This document shows, piece by piece, positions 1-8,091 of a stretch of DNA of 64,000 bases. The stretch's first letter is position 1. Every line of letters begins with the position of its first letter. The notes beneath the pieces were generated by a model, which did not search any database, had not been told where the DNA came from, and worked only from the letters and a program-made list of their open reading frames with translations. The DNA is taken from contig NZ_RJUO01000005.1 of NCBI RefSeq assembly GCF_003752365.1, positions 1-64,000 on the forward strand, in the 5' to 3' direction. Source of the stretch: Frondihabitans sp. PhB188 (lineage in GTDB: Bacteria > Actinomycetota > Actinomycetes > Actinomycetales > Microbacteriaceae). A program made the position numbers and the translations under genes.

Positions 1-43
1 GATCGGTGTTCGTTGGGCGTTTGCCCGATGTCATGTATTCGCC

Positions 44-60
44 ACCCTCCCCGGGAGGGT
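44..60 (+). terminator. Short GC hairpin, possible terminator of an upstream gene
   Basis: ACCCTCC (44-50) pairs with GGAGGGT (54-60) around a 3-nt loop and is followed by TTTGG. It may end a gene lying left of the window. The T run is short, so this is weak. Nothing else is recognisable in 1-149 except a TTGACG at 117 that could be a -35 box without a clear -10. Confidence 0.3.
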
Positions 61-149
61 TTGGTCCGGGTGCCCTCCGTTACCCGTTCGTGACCATCGG
101 CCCTCGACGTGGCAGGGTTGACGGACAGCCACACCGAATCGAGGACGAT

Positions 150-1295
150 ATGACGACGCTGCCCACCCCGACCGACACGACGGAGCTCCGAGTGGGGGTG
201 GTGGGGCTCGGCTTCGCGGGCACCACCCACCTCGACGCCTACACGGCCCTGCCGGGAGCGCGCGTCGTCGCCCTCGCCGGCCAGGAGGCCGGCCGCCTGG
301 CCGAGCTCGCCGAGACCCGCGGCGTGGAGGCGACGTACGCCGACTGGCAGGACCTCGTGGCGCGCGACGACCTCGACATCGTGTCGATCGGCGTGCCCAA
401 CGACCTCCACCATCCGATCGCCATGGCCGCGCTCGAATCGGGCAAGCACGTCTTCTGCGAGAAGCCGCTGGCCACGACGGGCGACCTCGCCGCCGAGATG
501 GTGGCGGCGGCCCGGGCGGCCGACCGCGTGCTGGAGGTGGCGTACAACCACCGGAGGCGCGCCGACGTGCAGTTCCTGCGCCGCGAGCTCGACGAGAACC
601 CCATCGGACGCGTCTACCACGCGCGGGCCAGCTGGCTGCGGCGGTCGGGGGTACCCGGCATCGACTCGTGGTTCACCAGCAAGGCCGCGGCGGGCGGCGG
701 GCCCCTGATCGACCTCGGGTCGCACGTGCTCGACATCGCGCTCTACCTGATGGGCGAGCCGACGGTCACCGCGGTCTCGGCCGTGGCCTACAACGAGCTC
801 GGCCGCGCCGGCCGGGGCGGCAGCACGCGCGGCGGGCCCGTCTCGGCGCGCGGAGGGCACGCGTTCGACGTCGAGGACTTCGCGAACGCGCTGCTCCGCT
901 TCGCCGACGGCTCGAGCCTGCAGCTGCAGGCGTCGTGGGCGTCGTACTCGAAGGCCCACGAGGACATCGAGGTCGAGCTGCTCGGCGCCGAGGGCGGCGT
1001 GCGGCTGCACGTCGACGACTACAGCACCGACGGGACGGTGACGCTGTACTCGGACGTCGCGGGCGCTCCGACGGTGTCGCGGCCCGACGTGCACGTTCCT
1101 GCGGGGCACCACCAGAGCGTGATCGAGGAGTTCCTGGCGACCATCCGCGAGGGTGCGGACGGTGCGGCTCCCCGGTACGCCGGCCACCACGGCGAGTACG
1201 CGCTGCACCGCTCGCGGGTGGTCGACGCCGTGTACGAGTCGGCGGCCGCCGGTCGCGAAGTGTCGGTCGAGAGCACCGAGGCGGTGGCCCGATGA
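150..1295 (+). CDS. Gfo/Idh/MocA family NAD(P)-dependent oxidoreductase
   Basis: A 381-aa oxidoreductase of the Gfo/Idh/MocA family, which oxidises or reduces sugars and polyols with NAD(P). The N-terminal Rossmann fold carries VVGLGFAG (about residues 17-24) and the family EKP motif in HVFCEKPLA near residue 105; the C-terminal half contains GSHVLDIAL, where the family keeps its active-site Asp/His helix. The ATG at 150 is chosen because GAGGA lies 5 nt upstream and homology-like sequence starts there; the frame is open back to position 6 but that part is low-complexity. The gene overlaps the ThuA gene by ATGA, so the two are translationally coupled and probably act on the same sugar-derived substrate. 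The substrate cannot be read from sequence. Confidence 0.9.
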   Translation: MTTLPTPTDTTELRVGVVGLGFAGTTHLDAYTALPGARVVALAGQEAGRLAELAETRGVEATYADWQDLVARDDLDIVSIGVPNDLHHPIAMAALESGKHVFCEKPLATTGDLAAEMVAAARAADRVLEVAYNHRRRADVQFLRRELDENPIGRVYHARASWLRRSGVPGIDSWFTSKAAAGGGPLIDLGSHVLDIALYLMGEPTVTAVSAVAYNELGRAGRGGSTRGGPVSARGGHAFDVEDFANALLRFADGSSLQLQASWASYSKAHEDIEVELLGAEGGVRLHVDDYSTDGTVTLYSDVAGAPTVSRPDVHVPAGHHQSVIEEFLATIREGADGAAPRYAGHHGEYALHRSRVVDAVYESAAAGREVSVESTEAVAR

Positions 1296-2026
1296 CCCGG
1301 ATCGTGGTGTGGAACGAGTACGTCCACGAGACACGCGGCGACGAGGTGGTGCTCGGCAACTACCCCGACGGCATCCACGCGGTCGTCGCCGACGGGCTCC
1401 GCGAGCTGCTCGGCGCCGACGCCGACGTCACGACGGCGACCCTGCAGGAGCCCGAGCACGGCCTCACCGAGGAGCGCCTCGCGGCCACCGACGTGCTGTT
1501 CTGGTGGGGGCACATCGCGCACGACCAGGTCTCGGACGAGGTCGTCGACCGCGTGGTACGCCACGTGCACGCGGGCATGGGGCTCGTGGTGCTGCACTCC
1601 GGGCACTACTCGAAGCCGTTCACCCGGCTGATGGGCACGACCTGCTCGCTCAAGTGGCGCAACGACGGCGAGCGCGAGCTCGTCTGGACGATCGCGCCCG
1701 ACCACCCCATCGCCCAGGGCGTGCCGCACCCGATCGTCATCGACCGCCAGGAGATGTACGGCGAGCAGTTCGACATCCCCCGGCCCGACGAGGAGGTGTT
1801 CCTGTCGACGTTCGACGGCGGCGAGGTCTTCCGCTCGGGCGTCGCGTATCGCCGCGGTCTCGGGAAGGTGTTCTACTTCTCGCCCGGCGATCAGGAGTAC
1901 CCCGTCTACCACCACCCCGACATCCGCCGGGTGCTGGCCAACGCCGCCGAATGGGCCGCGCCGACCGCGCCGCGCCGCGACCTGACGGCCGATCAGCACC
2001 CGCGCGACTGGTTCCTGAACCGGTAG
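1292..2026 (+). CDS. ThuA-like (trehalose utilisation) domain protein
   Basis: A 244-aa ThuA/DUF1037-like protein with a class-I glutamine-amidotransferase-like fold. Visible family features are [14 protein letters not shown] in the middle, [10 protein letters not shown], and the C-terminal [31 protein letters not shown] block. In rhizobia ThuA, with the Gfo/Idh enzyme ThuB, converts trehalose to 3-keto products; here the same enzyme pair occurs without an ABC transporter. The start ATG at 1292 overlaps the oxidoreductase stop. The true in vivo sugar is unknown. A 60-bp palindrome follows 16 nt after the stop and may act as the terminator. Confidence 0.85.
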   Translation: MTRIVVWNEYVHETRGDEVVLGNYPDGIHAVVADGLRELLGADADVTTATLQEPEHGLTEERLAATDVLFWWGHIAHDQVSDEVVDRVVRHVHAGMGLVVLHSGHYSKPFTRLMGTTCSLKWRNDGERELVWTIAPDHPIAQGVPHPIVIDRQEMYGEQFDIPRPDEEVFLSTFDGGEVFRSGVAYRRGLGKVFYFSPGDQEYPVYHHPDIRRVLANAAEWAAPTAPRRDLTADQHPRDWFLNR

Positions 2027-2041
2027 TCGCCCGGCGAGCCC

Positions 2042-2101
2042 GGTGAGGAGTCGCTCGTTGCTCGGGGCGGGCGGGGTCTCGACAACCAGCGACTCCTCAC
2101 C
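2042..2101. repeat. 60-bp palindromic element, family A, copy 1
   Basis: The left arm GGTGAGGAGTCGCTCGTTG is matched by an inverted right arm ending in GACTCCTCACC with one mismatch; flanking GCCC/GGGC extends the pairing to 2038-2105. It sits between two convergent genes and could serve as a bidirectional terminator. A second copy with the same 60-bp length lies at 8905-8964, so it is a dispersed repeat and not only a local hairpin. Confidence 0.75.
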
Positions 2102-2106
2102 GGGCT

Positions 2107-2162
2107 TTGGGGGGGGCTGGGGGAGGGGAGGGTAGGGAGGGAGGGAGGGAGGGACAGGGGGG
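2107..2162 (+). other. G-tract cluster with (GGGA)n, possible G-quadruplex
   Basis: From 2108 to 2162 the plus strand is almost all purine with at least eight runs of three or more G, including GGGAGGGAGGGAGGGA near 2136-2152. It directly follows palindrome A1 and abuts the stop codon of the leftward riboflavin kinase gene. Four or more G-triplets with 1-nt spacers is the classical G4-forming pattern; no function is shown. Confidence 0.5.
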
Positions 2163-2636
2163 CTAGAGGGCCTGGAGGTGGCGCTCGGCGAGGATGCCCC
2201 GGATGTTGGCGACGTCGGCGGCGATCTGCGCGACGAGCGCGTCGAGCCCCTCGAAGCGGACGTTGCCGCGGACGCGCCTCACGAAGTGCACCGAGATCTC
2301 GCGGTCGTACAGGTCGAGCGAGGCGTCGAGGATGTGCGCCTCGATCTGCCGCTCGGGGACGCCTTCGAACGTCGGGTTGTTGCCGACCGAGACGGCACCT
2401 CCGAAGACGCGGCCGTCGATGACGACCCAGGCGGCGTAGACGCCGTCGGCGGGCGTCACGCCCTCGGCCTTCGGGTCGAGGTTCGCGGTCGGGAACCCGA
2501 GTTCACGGCCGCGCATCTCGCCGTGCACGACCCGACCGGTGACCGTCGGGTACAGAGCGAGCCGCGCCGCCTCCGGGGAGTCGACGAGGGGCTCGCCGAG
2601 GAAGGCGGTTGCGGTGTTCGCGGGCAGTGCTCCCAT
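2163..2636 (-). CDS. Stand-alone riboflavin kinase (flavokinase domain)
   Basis: A 157-aa protein equal to the C-terminal flavokinase half of bifunctional RibF: it phosphorylates riboflavin to FMN. RGRELGFPTANL (riboflavin kinase PTAN motif, binding ATP/Mg), GVYAAWVV, VSVGNNPTF and the terminal EAHILD...VHFVRRVRGNVRFEGLDALVAQI block are all present; no FAD synthetase (HIGH-like) domain precedes it. The ATG at 2636 is preferred because AGGA lies 8 nt upstream; a TTG at 2705 would add 23 residues without family resemblance. It is monocistronic and leftward. The genome presumably has a full RibF elsewhere. The flavin-dependent monooxygenases near 28-32 kb are potential FMN consumers. Confidence 0.85.
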   Translation of the reverse strand: MGALPANTATAFLGEPLVDSPEAARLALYPTVTGRVVHGEMRGRELGFPTANLDPKAEGVTPADGVYAAWVVIDGRVFGGAVSVGNNPTFEGVPERQIEAHILDASLDLYDREISVHFVRRVRGNVRFEGLDALVAQIAADVANIRGILAERHLQAL

Positions 2637-2832
2637 TACGCGTCCTGTCAGTCGAATAGCTGTCTGTTCGAACGACCCCGGCGTCGTTCTCCTGACGCTA
2701 GTCAACGCGCGGCGTATTGCGCCTATTCGTACGCAGTGTTACGAGTTCATTGCGCCTGCGACGACGCCGCGACTCCCCCGGCGTTCCGGGGCAGTCGCGG
2801 CGTCACGCTGCCGATGAAGAGGCTGAGAGCGC

Positions 2833-3639
2833 CTAGACGGCGGAGTCGTTCTGCTTCAGCCAGGCGAGCGACGAGGCGATTCCCTCGAAGACGTCTCCGC
2901 TGTAGCCGTCGAACTCGACGACGCGGAGGGCCTGCGGGGCCGCCGCGAGGATGCCTGCGACGTCGACGTCGCCCTGGCCGGCGGGCGTCTGGTTCTCGAA
3001 GGCGGCCTTCAGCGCCTCGGGAACGACGAGAGCCGACTCGCTGCTGGGCAGCGCGTCGCGGATGTCGCCCGAGATCTTGCCGTCTTTCACGTGGATGGCG
3101 ACGGCTCGGTCGCCGAGGGCCTTCAGCACGGCCGGGGTGTCGGCGCCGCCGACGGTCGCCCAGAACGTGTCGAGCTCGAGGACGACCGCGTCGGAGAGCT
3201 GCGAGACGAAGAGCTCGTAGACGGTCTGGCCGTCGACCTTGTTCGTGAACTCCCACTGGTGATTGTGGTAGCCGAAGCGCAGGCCGAACGACTTGGCGGC
3301 CTCGGCGAGCTCGTTGACGCGCGCCGAGAGGCGGGCCACGTCGTCGGCGGTCTGCCAGCGGTCGGTCGGGATGAACGGGTCGATCACCGTCTCGATGCCG
3401 AGGCGGGCCGCGGCGTCGAAGACCACGGAAGGGTCGTCGACGTCGATGACCGGAGCGTGGCCGGACGGCGCGGCGAGGCCCGTCGCGGCGAACGCGCGCT
3501 CGTAGTCGGCGACGCGCTCGGGGAAGGAGTACGGCTCGACGAGCTCGAAGCCGATCTCGCGGACCCGCGCCAGCGCCGAGTCGAGGTCGGCAGCGACGGC
3601 GTCGCGCAGGGTGTACAGCTGGACGGAAGGGGTCGTCAT
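2833..3639 (-). CDS. Sugar phosphate isomerase/epimerase (AP2Ec TIM barrel)
   Basis: A 268-aa xylose-isomerase-like TIM-barrel protein. The order typical of this superfamily can be seen: SVQLYTLRD at the N-terminus, IGFELVEPYSF, then GLRFGYHNHQWEF in the middle with metal-ligand-like His residues, VVLELDTFW, and VAIHVKDGK followed by a terminal VVEFD. Members interconvert ketoses or cleave inositol-derived intermediates. ATG 3639 is chosen for the AAGGACC ribosome-binding site just upstream, excluding an 18-residue extension. It is separated from the racemase-family gene by 120 bp holding two CTCGxTCAGCCTAG direct repeats, so it probably has its own promoter. Confidence 0.85.
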   Translation of the reverse strand: MTTPSVQLYTLRDAVAADLDSALARVREIGFELVEPYSFPERVADYERAFAATGLAAPSGHAPVIDVDDPSVVFDAAARLGIETVIDPFIPTDRWQTADDVARLSARVNELAEAAKSFGLRFGYHNHQWEFTNKVDGQTVYELFVSQLSDAVVLELDTFWATVGGADTPAVLKALGDRAVAIHVKDGKISGDIRDALPSSESALVVPEALKAAFENQTPAGQGDVDVAGILAAAPQALRVVEFDGYSGDVFEGIASSLAWLKQNDSAV

Positions 3640-3675
3640 TGAGGGTCCTTTGAGTTGCCGAACGGTGGTAGGTTT

Positions 3676-3727
3676 CTCGATCAGCCTAGTCACGGCTGCT
3701 GTGCACGAGCCAACTCGCTCAGCCTAG
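3676..3727. promoter_or_regulatory. Direct repeats CTCG(A/C)TCAGCCTAG
   Basis: CTCGATCAGCCTAG at 3676-3689 recurs as CTCGCTCAGCCTAG at 3714-3727, one mismatch in 14, 38 bp apart; a weaker third match CTCGATCGGCCTCAG lies at 3749-3763. They lie upstream of the leftward isomerase gene and look like a regulator binding array. The regulator is not identified. Confidence 0.4.
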
Positions 3728-3759
3728 AACCTCGAGCGACGCTGGAACCTCGATCGGCC

Positions 3760-4476
3760 TCAGACCCCGGGCCAGCTCCTCGCCTTGGCGAGCGGCGCGG
3801 CGAACGACTCGACCTTGCTCGTCGTCAGCCCCTGCCGAACGAGGGTCTCGACCATGGCGGCCGCGGCGGCGACCCCGTCGATGACCGGGACCGGCAGACG
3901 GTCGCGGACGTGCACCTCGAGACCGGCCATGCCCGCGCAGCCGAGGCAGATGACCTCGGCGCCCTTGGCGATAGCGCGCTGACCGGCCTCGACGAACGCC
4001 TCGGCTGTGGCGAAGGCGTCCTCCTCGAGCTCGAGCACGCCGAGCCCCGTGTCTTCGATGGCTGCGCACTTGGCGATGAGGCCGGCGTTCGTCAGGCTGT
4101 CCTCGATCTGCCCGACGGCACGCCGCACGGTCGTGACGACGCCGAAACGGCGGCCGAGCGGCATGGCCAGATGCGCGGCGGCCTCGGTGATGTCGACCAC
4201 GGGTATGGACAGCAGCTCGCGCGCTCCCTCCCGGCCGTGCTCGCCGAAGCCGGCCATGACCACGCCGTCGATGTCGGCGGGCAGCGTCTCGAGCGTCTGC
4301 AGCACGGCGGCCGCGCTGATGAAGCTGTCGTACCAGCCCTCGGCCGATGCGACTCCCCAGCTCGGGGTGACCGCGACGATCTCGACGCCGGGCCCGACCG
4401 CCAGGCGGGCGCGCGCGGCGGCCGTCTCGGTCATCGACTCGGTGGTGTTGCAGTTGACGACGGCGATGCGGATCAT
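3760..4476 (-). CDS. Asp/Glu/hydantoin racemase family protein, one catalytic Cys missing
   Basis: A 238-aa member of the Asp/Glu/hydantoin racemase family, which invert alpha-carbons with two cysteines. The N-terminus MIRIAVVNCNTTESMT and the second-Cys motif VICLGCAGMAGL (around residue 177) are typical. The first-Cys motif, usually like ACFGDPG, reads VMAGFGEHGREGAREL here, so that Cys is Gly. It may therefore be a decarboxylase/isomerase-type relative instead of a true two-base racemase. ATG 4476 overlaps the stop of the upstream gene by 4 nt. It is the last gene of the leftward catabolic operon. Confidence 0.8.
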   Translation of the reverse strand: MIRIAVVNCNTTESMTETAAARARLAVGPGVEIVAVTPSWGVASAEGWYDSFISAAAVLQTLETLPADIDGVVMAGFGEHGREGARELLSIPVVDITEAAAHLAMPLGRRFGVVTTVRRAVGQIEDSLTNAGLIAKCAAIEDTGLGVLELEEDAFATAEAFVEAGQRAIAKGAEVICLGCAGMAGLEVHVRDRLPVPVIDGVAAAAAMVETLVRQGLTTSKVESFAAPLAKARSWPGV

Positions 4477-5480
4477 GCGGGCACCGCCCCCGAGACGCGC
4501 GCGAGGGCGACGGCCTGGCCGACTCCGCGCTCGGCGGCGAGGTCGATCACTCGGGCGGCGACGGCGAGGTCCTGGGCGGCGAGCCCCACGGAGTCGAAGA
4601 CCGTGATGTCGTCGGGTGCGGTGCGGCCGGCCGCAGTTCCTGCGATGACCTCGCCCAGCTCGCTGAATCGCGTGTCGGCCGACAGCGCCCCCTCGGCGAT
4701 CGCCTCGAGCAGGTCGCCGGACTTCGAGAAGGCGGTGGCGCGGCTGTCGACGATCACCGTGCCGCGGGCCATGGCCTCGCCGTCGAGCTCGCGGTGCGTC
4801 GGACGGGGCCGGGCGCCGACCGCGTTGACGTGCTGGCCCTCGTGCAGCCAGGCGCCCAGGACGACGGGGTCGATCGACGGGGTCAGCGTGCAGAGCACGT
4901 CGGCCTGCTCGACGACCTCGCGGGGGCTCGACGCGATGACGCAGCCGCCGGGGAGGTCGAAGCCGACGCCCTCCAGGAAGGCGTCGACCGTGGACCTCGA
5001 CCGCGACCAGACGACGATGCGCTCGAAGGGCATGGTCTCGGCGAACGCCCTGGCGTGCTCGATCGCGAGGTTGCCCGCGCCGATGAGGCCCAGGGTGCGG
5101 CCCCCGGGTGCGGCCAGGTGCCTCGTGGCGACGACCGAGGTCGCGGCCGTGCGGACGCGGGTGATGGAGGCGCCGTCGAGGATGGCGACGCACTCCCCCG
5201 TGACCGCCGACGACACGACGATGGTCGAGCGCTGCGTCGGCAGGCCGCGCTCGGCGTTGGCGGGGATGTCGGCCATCAGCTTCACGGCGACGAGGCCGAG
5301 GCGGTCGGAGCGCGAGGTCATCGGAAGGAAGATGGCCTCGTCGGCCCCGGTCAGGGCGCCCGGCGCGAGCTGCGTCATGGCACCCGAGCCGAGGTCGCGG
5401 TGGATGGCCTCGACGGCGTCGACGGCGTCGACCGAGGTGATCAGCGAGCCGATCTCGCTCGCACCGAGGACGACCGTCAC
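4473..5480 (-). CDS. Ornithine cyclodeaminase / mu-crystallin family protein
   Basis: A 335-aa OCD/mu-crystallin family protein; members are NAD(P)-dependent ornithine cyclodeaminases, alanine dehydrogenases or ketimine reductases. VAVKLMADIPANAERGLPTQ gives the conserved substrate-side Lys region, TRVRTAATS follows, and GLIGAGNLAIEHARAF (about residue 130) is the dinucleotide-binding turn. HVNAVGARPRPTHREL and VIVDSR are also family blocks. The GTG start at 5480 overlaps the stop of the NMT1-like gene (GTGA), and the end overlaps the racemase-family gene, so translation is coupled along the operon. It contains a CGCAGGAACT word at 4635-4644 on its coding strand as GCA GGA ACT. Exact substrate unknown. 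Confidence 0.85.
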   Translation of the reverse strand: MTVVLGASEIGSLITSVDAVDAVEAIHRDLGSGAMTQLAPGALTGADEAIFLPMTSRSDRLGLVAVKLMADIPANAERGLPTQRSTIVVSSAVTGECVAILDGASITRVRTAATSVVATRHLAAPGGRTLGLIGAGNLAIEHARAFAETMPFERIVVWSRSRSTVDAFLEGVGFDLPGGCVIASSPREVVEQADVLCTLTPSIDPVVLGAWLHEGQHVNAVGARPRPTHRELDGEAMARGTVIVDSRATAFSKSGDLLEAIAEGALSADTRFSELGEVIAGTAAGRTAPDDITVFDSVGLAAQDLAVAARVIDLAAERGVGQAVALARVSGAVPA

Positions 5481-6382
5481 GAGGCGGCGCCGACCGGAGC
5501 CGCGGCGCCCTGGAGCTCCTCGAGGGTGGGCACGTGCGCGAGCAGGCCGCCCTCGTCGAGGATGCGCATCCAGCGGTCCGACGCGTCGCGGTCGATGACT
5601 GCGGAGTCCCAGACGCCGCCCTCGGCCATCTCGGTCGCGGCGGAGCGGAGCAGCGCGTGGTCCTTGTCGGGCCAGCGGGCGGCCAGGACCGCGTCGATCT
5701 CGGCGTCGGCCTGCTTCGAGGTGATCTTCTCCATGGCTGTCGCGATGCCGTCCATGAAGCGGCCGAGGCGGTCGCCCAGCTCGTCGACGCGCTCGGAGAG
5801 GCAGTAGTAGACGCTGTTCGGCATGATGCCGCCGGCCTCGAGGTGCTGGAAGACGATGGTGCCGAAGCCGTCGGCGACGACCTCCTTGGCCGAGATCAGG
5901 TCGAGGATGATCGCGTCGCCGAGGCCGCCCTTGTAGAGCTCGATCAGCATGGCGGTCGAGAGGTCGCGGACGAAGCGGGTGGCCGAGACGTCGAAGCCGG
6001 CCTCGCGGATCAGGCCCGCGGTGAACTCGTAGGGGGCGCTGCCGCCGGCCCCGGGTGCCAGGACGACCTTGCCGGCGAGCTGGCCGAGGCTGATCGGAGC
6101 GGTCTCGGTGCGCGACACGATCGTCATCGGGAACCTGTGGTTGAGCTGGCCCACGACCGACAAACTGCGGTCCATGCCGGCGTACATGGCCGGGACCCAG
6201 AGTCCGCCGAGGGCCACGTCGGCTGCGCCCGACTCGATGTCGTCGAGGACGCCCGTCCACGGGTCGCGGGCCACGGCGGTGACCTGGAGGTCGTTCGCGG
6301 CGAAGATGCCGCCCTGCGCCGCGACGTACTCGGGCAGGTAGTTGAGGCCGTTGGCGGTCGCGGTGATCTTCAGGGTGTCCAT
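5477..6382 (-). CDS. NMT1/SsuA-like substrate-binding domain protein without signal peptide
   Basis: A 301-aa protein with the periplasmic-binding-protein-like II fold of NMT1/SsuA/THI5 proteins: ITATANGLNYLPEYVAAQGGIFAANDLQV at the start, GAADVALGGLWVPAMY, then GKVVLAPGAGGSAPYEFTAG. It begins directly with the fold; there is no signal peptide, lipobox or Tat motif, and no ABC permease or ATPase is adjacent, so it is predicted to be cytosolic. ATG 6382 has a strong GGAGGAA site. It is overlapped by the OCD-family gene and sits behind an MFS transporter, so it may be an intracellular ligand-binding or enzyme protein for the imported compound. Function not known. Confidence 0.75.
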   Translation of the reverse strand: MDTLKITATANGLNYLPEYVAAQGGIFAANDLQVTAVARDPWTGVLDDIESGAADVALGGLWVPAMYAGMDRSLSVVGQLNHRFPMTIVSRTETAPISLGQLAGKVVLAPGAGGSAPYEFTAGLIREAGFDVSATRFVRDLSTAMLIELYKGGLGDAIILDLISAKEVVADGFGTIVFQHLEAGGIMPNSVYYCLSERVDELGDRLGRFMDGIATAMEKITSKQADAEIDAVLAARWPDKDHALLRSAATEMAEGGVWDSAVIDRDASDRWMRILDEGGLLAHVPTLEELQGAAAPVGAAS

Positions 6383-6417
6383 GTGTTCCTCCAGGGAATC
6401 GGTTGCGGTGGGGCGGA

Positions 6418-6445
6418 GGCGGGGCCGGTGGTCACCGGCCCCGCC
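6418..6445 (-). terminator. Perfect 13-bp-stem hairpin inside the operon
   Basis: GGCGGGGCCGGTG (6418-6430) and CACCGGCCCCGCC (6433-6445) form a perfect 13-bp stem with a 2-nt loop, just after the MFS stop and before the NMT1-like gene. There is no T run. It could partly terminate or protect the transporter mRNA 3' end. Confidence 0.5.
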
Positions 6446-6451
6446 GGGTGG

Positions 6452-7900
6452 TCAGGAAGCGAGCACGTTCTCGTTGACGTCTTCGAGCGAGCGGCCGCGG
6501 GACTCCGGGGCGAAGCGCGAGGCGATGACGAGGATGGCGTACATGACTGCGGCGAGGCCGAAGACGCCGGCGAAGGCGAAGTGGCCGTAGAGGGCGATCG
6601 CGAGGAACGGCATGACCGCTCCGGCGATGTTGCCGATGCCGTTGACGATCGAGGCGCCGGAGGCGCGGATCGCGGTCGGGTAGACCTCGGCGGTCCAGGC
6701 GGCGAGCGTGGTGTTGGTCACCATGGTGAAGAACTGGAACAGGGCGCCGAGCACCAGGATCGCGCCGGTCGCGTTGCCGAAGCCGGCGAAGGCGAGGGCG
6801 GTGAGGCAGCCGAGGATCCCGGCCGTCGTGACCAGGGGTCGGCGGCCGACGCGGTTGGCGAGCAGCGCGGCCGCTGTGCAGCCGAGGAGCGAGCCCACGT
6901 TCATGATCATCGTGTACAGGAGGCTCTGCGAGACGGTGTAGCCGCGCTCGACGAGCAGGGTCGGCATGAGGAAGTTCAGCGTGACCTGCGAGCCGAAGGC
7001 CATCCACGAGGCGATGCCGATCGAGATGGTGCGACGGAGCACGAGCGGGTGGAAGACGGCGGCCGGCGACGAGTGCAGCGCGACCGGGGGCAGGTCGGCG
7101 GCGGTCAGCGTGAGGGGCGGCTTGACGTCGGCCGAGGGGCGGAGCGAGTTCGAGGCGAGGATGGCCAGCGAGCGGTTCGCCTCGTCGATGCGGCCCTTGG
7201 AGAGCAGCCAGCGCGGGGTCTCGGGCAGACGGCGGCGGTAGAGCACGACCAGCAGGGCCGGGAGGGCGAGGATCACGAAGGTCCAGCGCCAGACGTGGTC
7301 GTCGCCGCCCAGCGGGATGGCCAGGGGGCCGAGGAGCAGCAGGAAGAGGCCGTACGAGATGAAGTTGCCGATGCCTCCGGCGCCCACGTTGATCGTGGCG
7401 ATGAGCCCGCCCCGGAAGCGGGTCGCGACCATCTCGGAGAGCATCGCGATGCCGATCATGAACTCGCCGCCGACGCCGATGCCGACGATGAAGCGGCTGA
7501 CGAGGAGCATGTCGTAGTTGAACGAGATCGCCGACAGCAGGCCGCCGAGCGTGTAGATGAGGAGGTTGAGGCCGAGCGAGAAGCGGCGGCCGTACCGGTC
7601 GGCGAGGAAGCCGGCGAGGAGGCGGCCGACGAGGCCGCCCAGCACGGTGGCGGTGTTGATCGTGGTCAGCTGCACGTCGCCGATCTGGAGCGACGCCTTG
7701 ATGTTGGTGGCCATGGCGCCGACCGAGTTCTGCTCGAGCGTGTCGAAGAACTCGCCGGCGAGGATCAGCATGAGCACCCAGAACTGGGCGCGGGTGAAGC
7801 CGATCGAGTCGAGGGCGGAGGCGACGCCGTTGCCGGTGGCGGACTTCGTGGGAGGGGTCGTGGTGCCGGTGGAAGCTGTGGAGCGGGTTACAGCAGTCAT
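6452..7900 (-). CDS. MFS transporter, aromatic-acid/organic-acid symporter type
   Basis: A 482-aa major facilitator with about 12 hydrophobic segments. The loop 2-3 signature GRLLAGFLADRYGRR and the helix 4-5 stretch VSRFIVGIGVGGEFMIG are close to the AAHS/metabolite-H+ symporter group, as is AEVYPTAIRASGASIVNGIGN. A roughly 40-residue polar Thr/Ser-rich N-terminal tail precedes helix 1. ATG 7900 is chosen for the GGAG site 7 nt upstream and because the in-frame extension to 7960 overlaps the operator. First structural gene of the operon, probably importing the substrate handled by the downstream OCD- and racemase-family enzymes under GntR control. Confidence 0.85.
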   Translation of the reverse strand: MTAVTRSTASTGTTTPPTKSATGNGVASALDSIGFTRAQFWVLMLILAGEFFDTLEQNSVGAMATNIKASLQIGDVQLTTINTATVLGGLVGRLLAGFLADRYGRRFSLGLNLLIYTLGGLLSAISFNYDMLLVSRFIVGIGVGGEFMIGIAMLSEMVATRFRGGLIATINVGAGGIGNFISYGLFLLLLGPLAIPLGGDDHVWRWTFVILALPALLVVLYRRRLPETPRWLLSKGRIDEANRSLAILASNSLRPSADVKPPLTLTAADLPPVALHSSPAAVFHPLVLRRTISIGIASWMAFGSQVTLNFLMPTLLVERGYTVSQSLLYTMIMNVGSLLGCTAAALLANRVGRRPLVTTAGILGCLTALAFAGFGNATGAILVLGALFQFFTMVTNTTLAAWTAEVYPTAIRASGASIVNGIGNIAGAVMPFLAIALYGHFAFAGVFGLAAVMYAILVIASRFAPESRGRSLEDVNENVLAS

Positions 7901-7962
7901 TCGAGACTCCAGCGGGAAAAGAGGTGGCGGCGCCAGATTCATTCTGCACCGTGCGGACACTC

Positions 7963-7977
7963 TTTTGTATACGAAAA
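7963..7977. promoter_or_regulatory. GntR-type operator, proximal (GTATAC core)
   Basis: TTTTGTATACGAAAA, a near-perfect palindrome centred on GTATAC, lies 63 bp upstream of the transporter start. The core recurs at 8083. Such TnGTATACnA palindromes are typical targets of FCD-domain GntR regulators, and a GntR gene lies immediately upstream. Confidence 0.65.
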
Positions 7978-8078
7978 CGTGTTTCCGGCTGGTTTCGGGG
8001 AAGAAACGCTTGATTACGGGCGCCTGAGTAGCCCGACAATTAAACGATTTCAGCGCCTGACACGCCCGAAAAATCTAC

Positions 8079-8090
8079 TTTTCGTATACG
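8079..8090. promoter_or_regulatory. GntR-type operator, distal (GTATAC core)
   Basis: TTTTCGTATACG, containing the perfect 8-bp palindrome CGTATACG (8083-8090), abuts the stop codon of the GntR gene. With the copy at 7963 it brackets an unusually AT-rich stretch (7955-8090) that must hold the transporter promoter. Core-to-core distance is about 117 bp, which would allow looping. Confidence 0.6.
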
Positions 8091-8091
8091 T

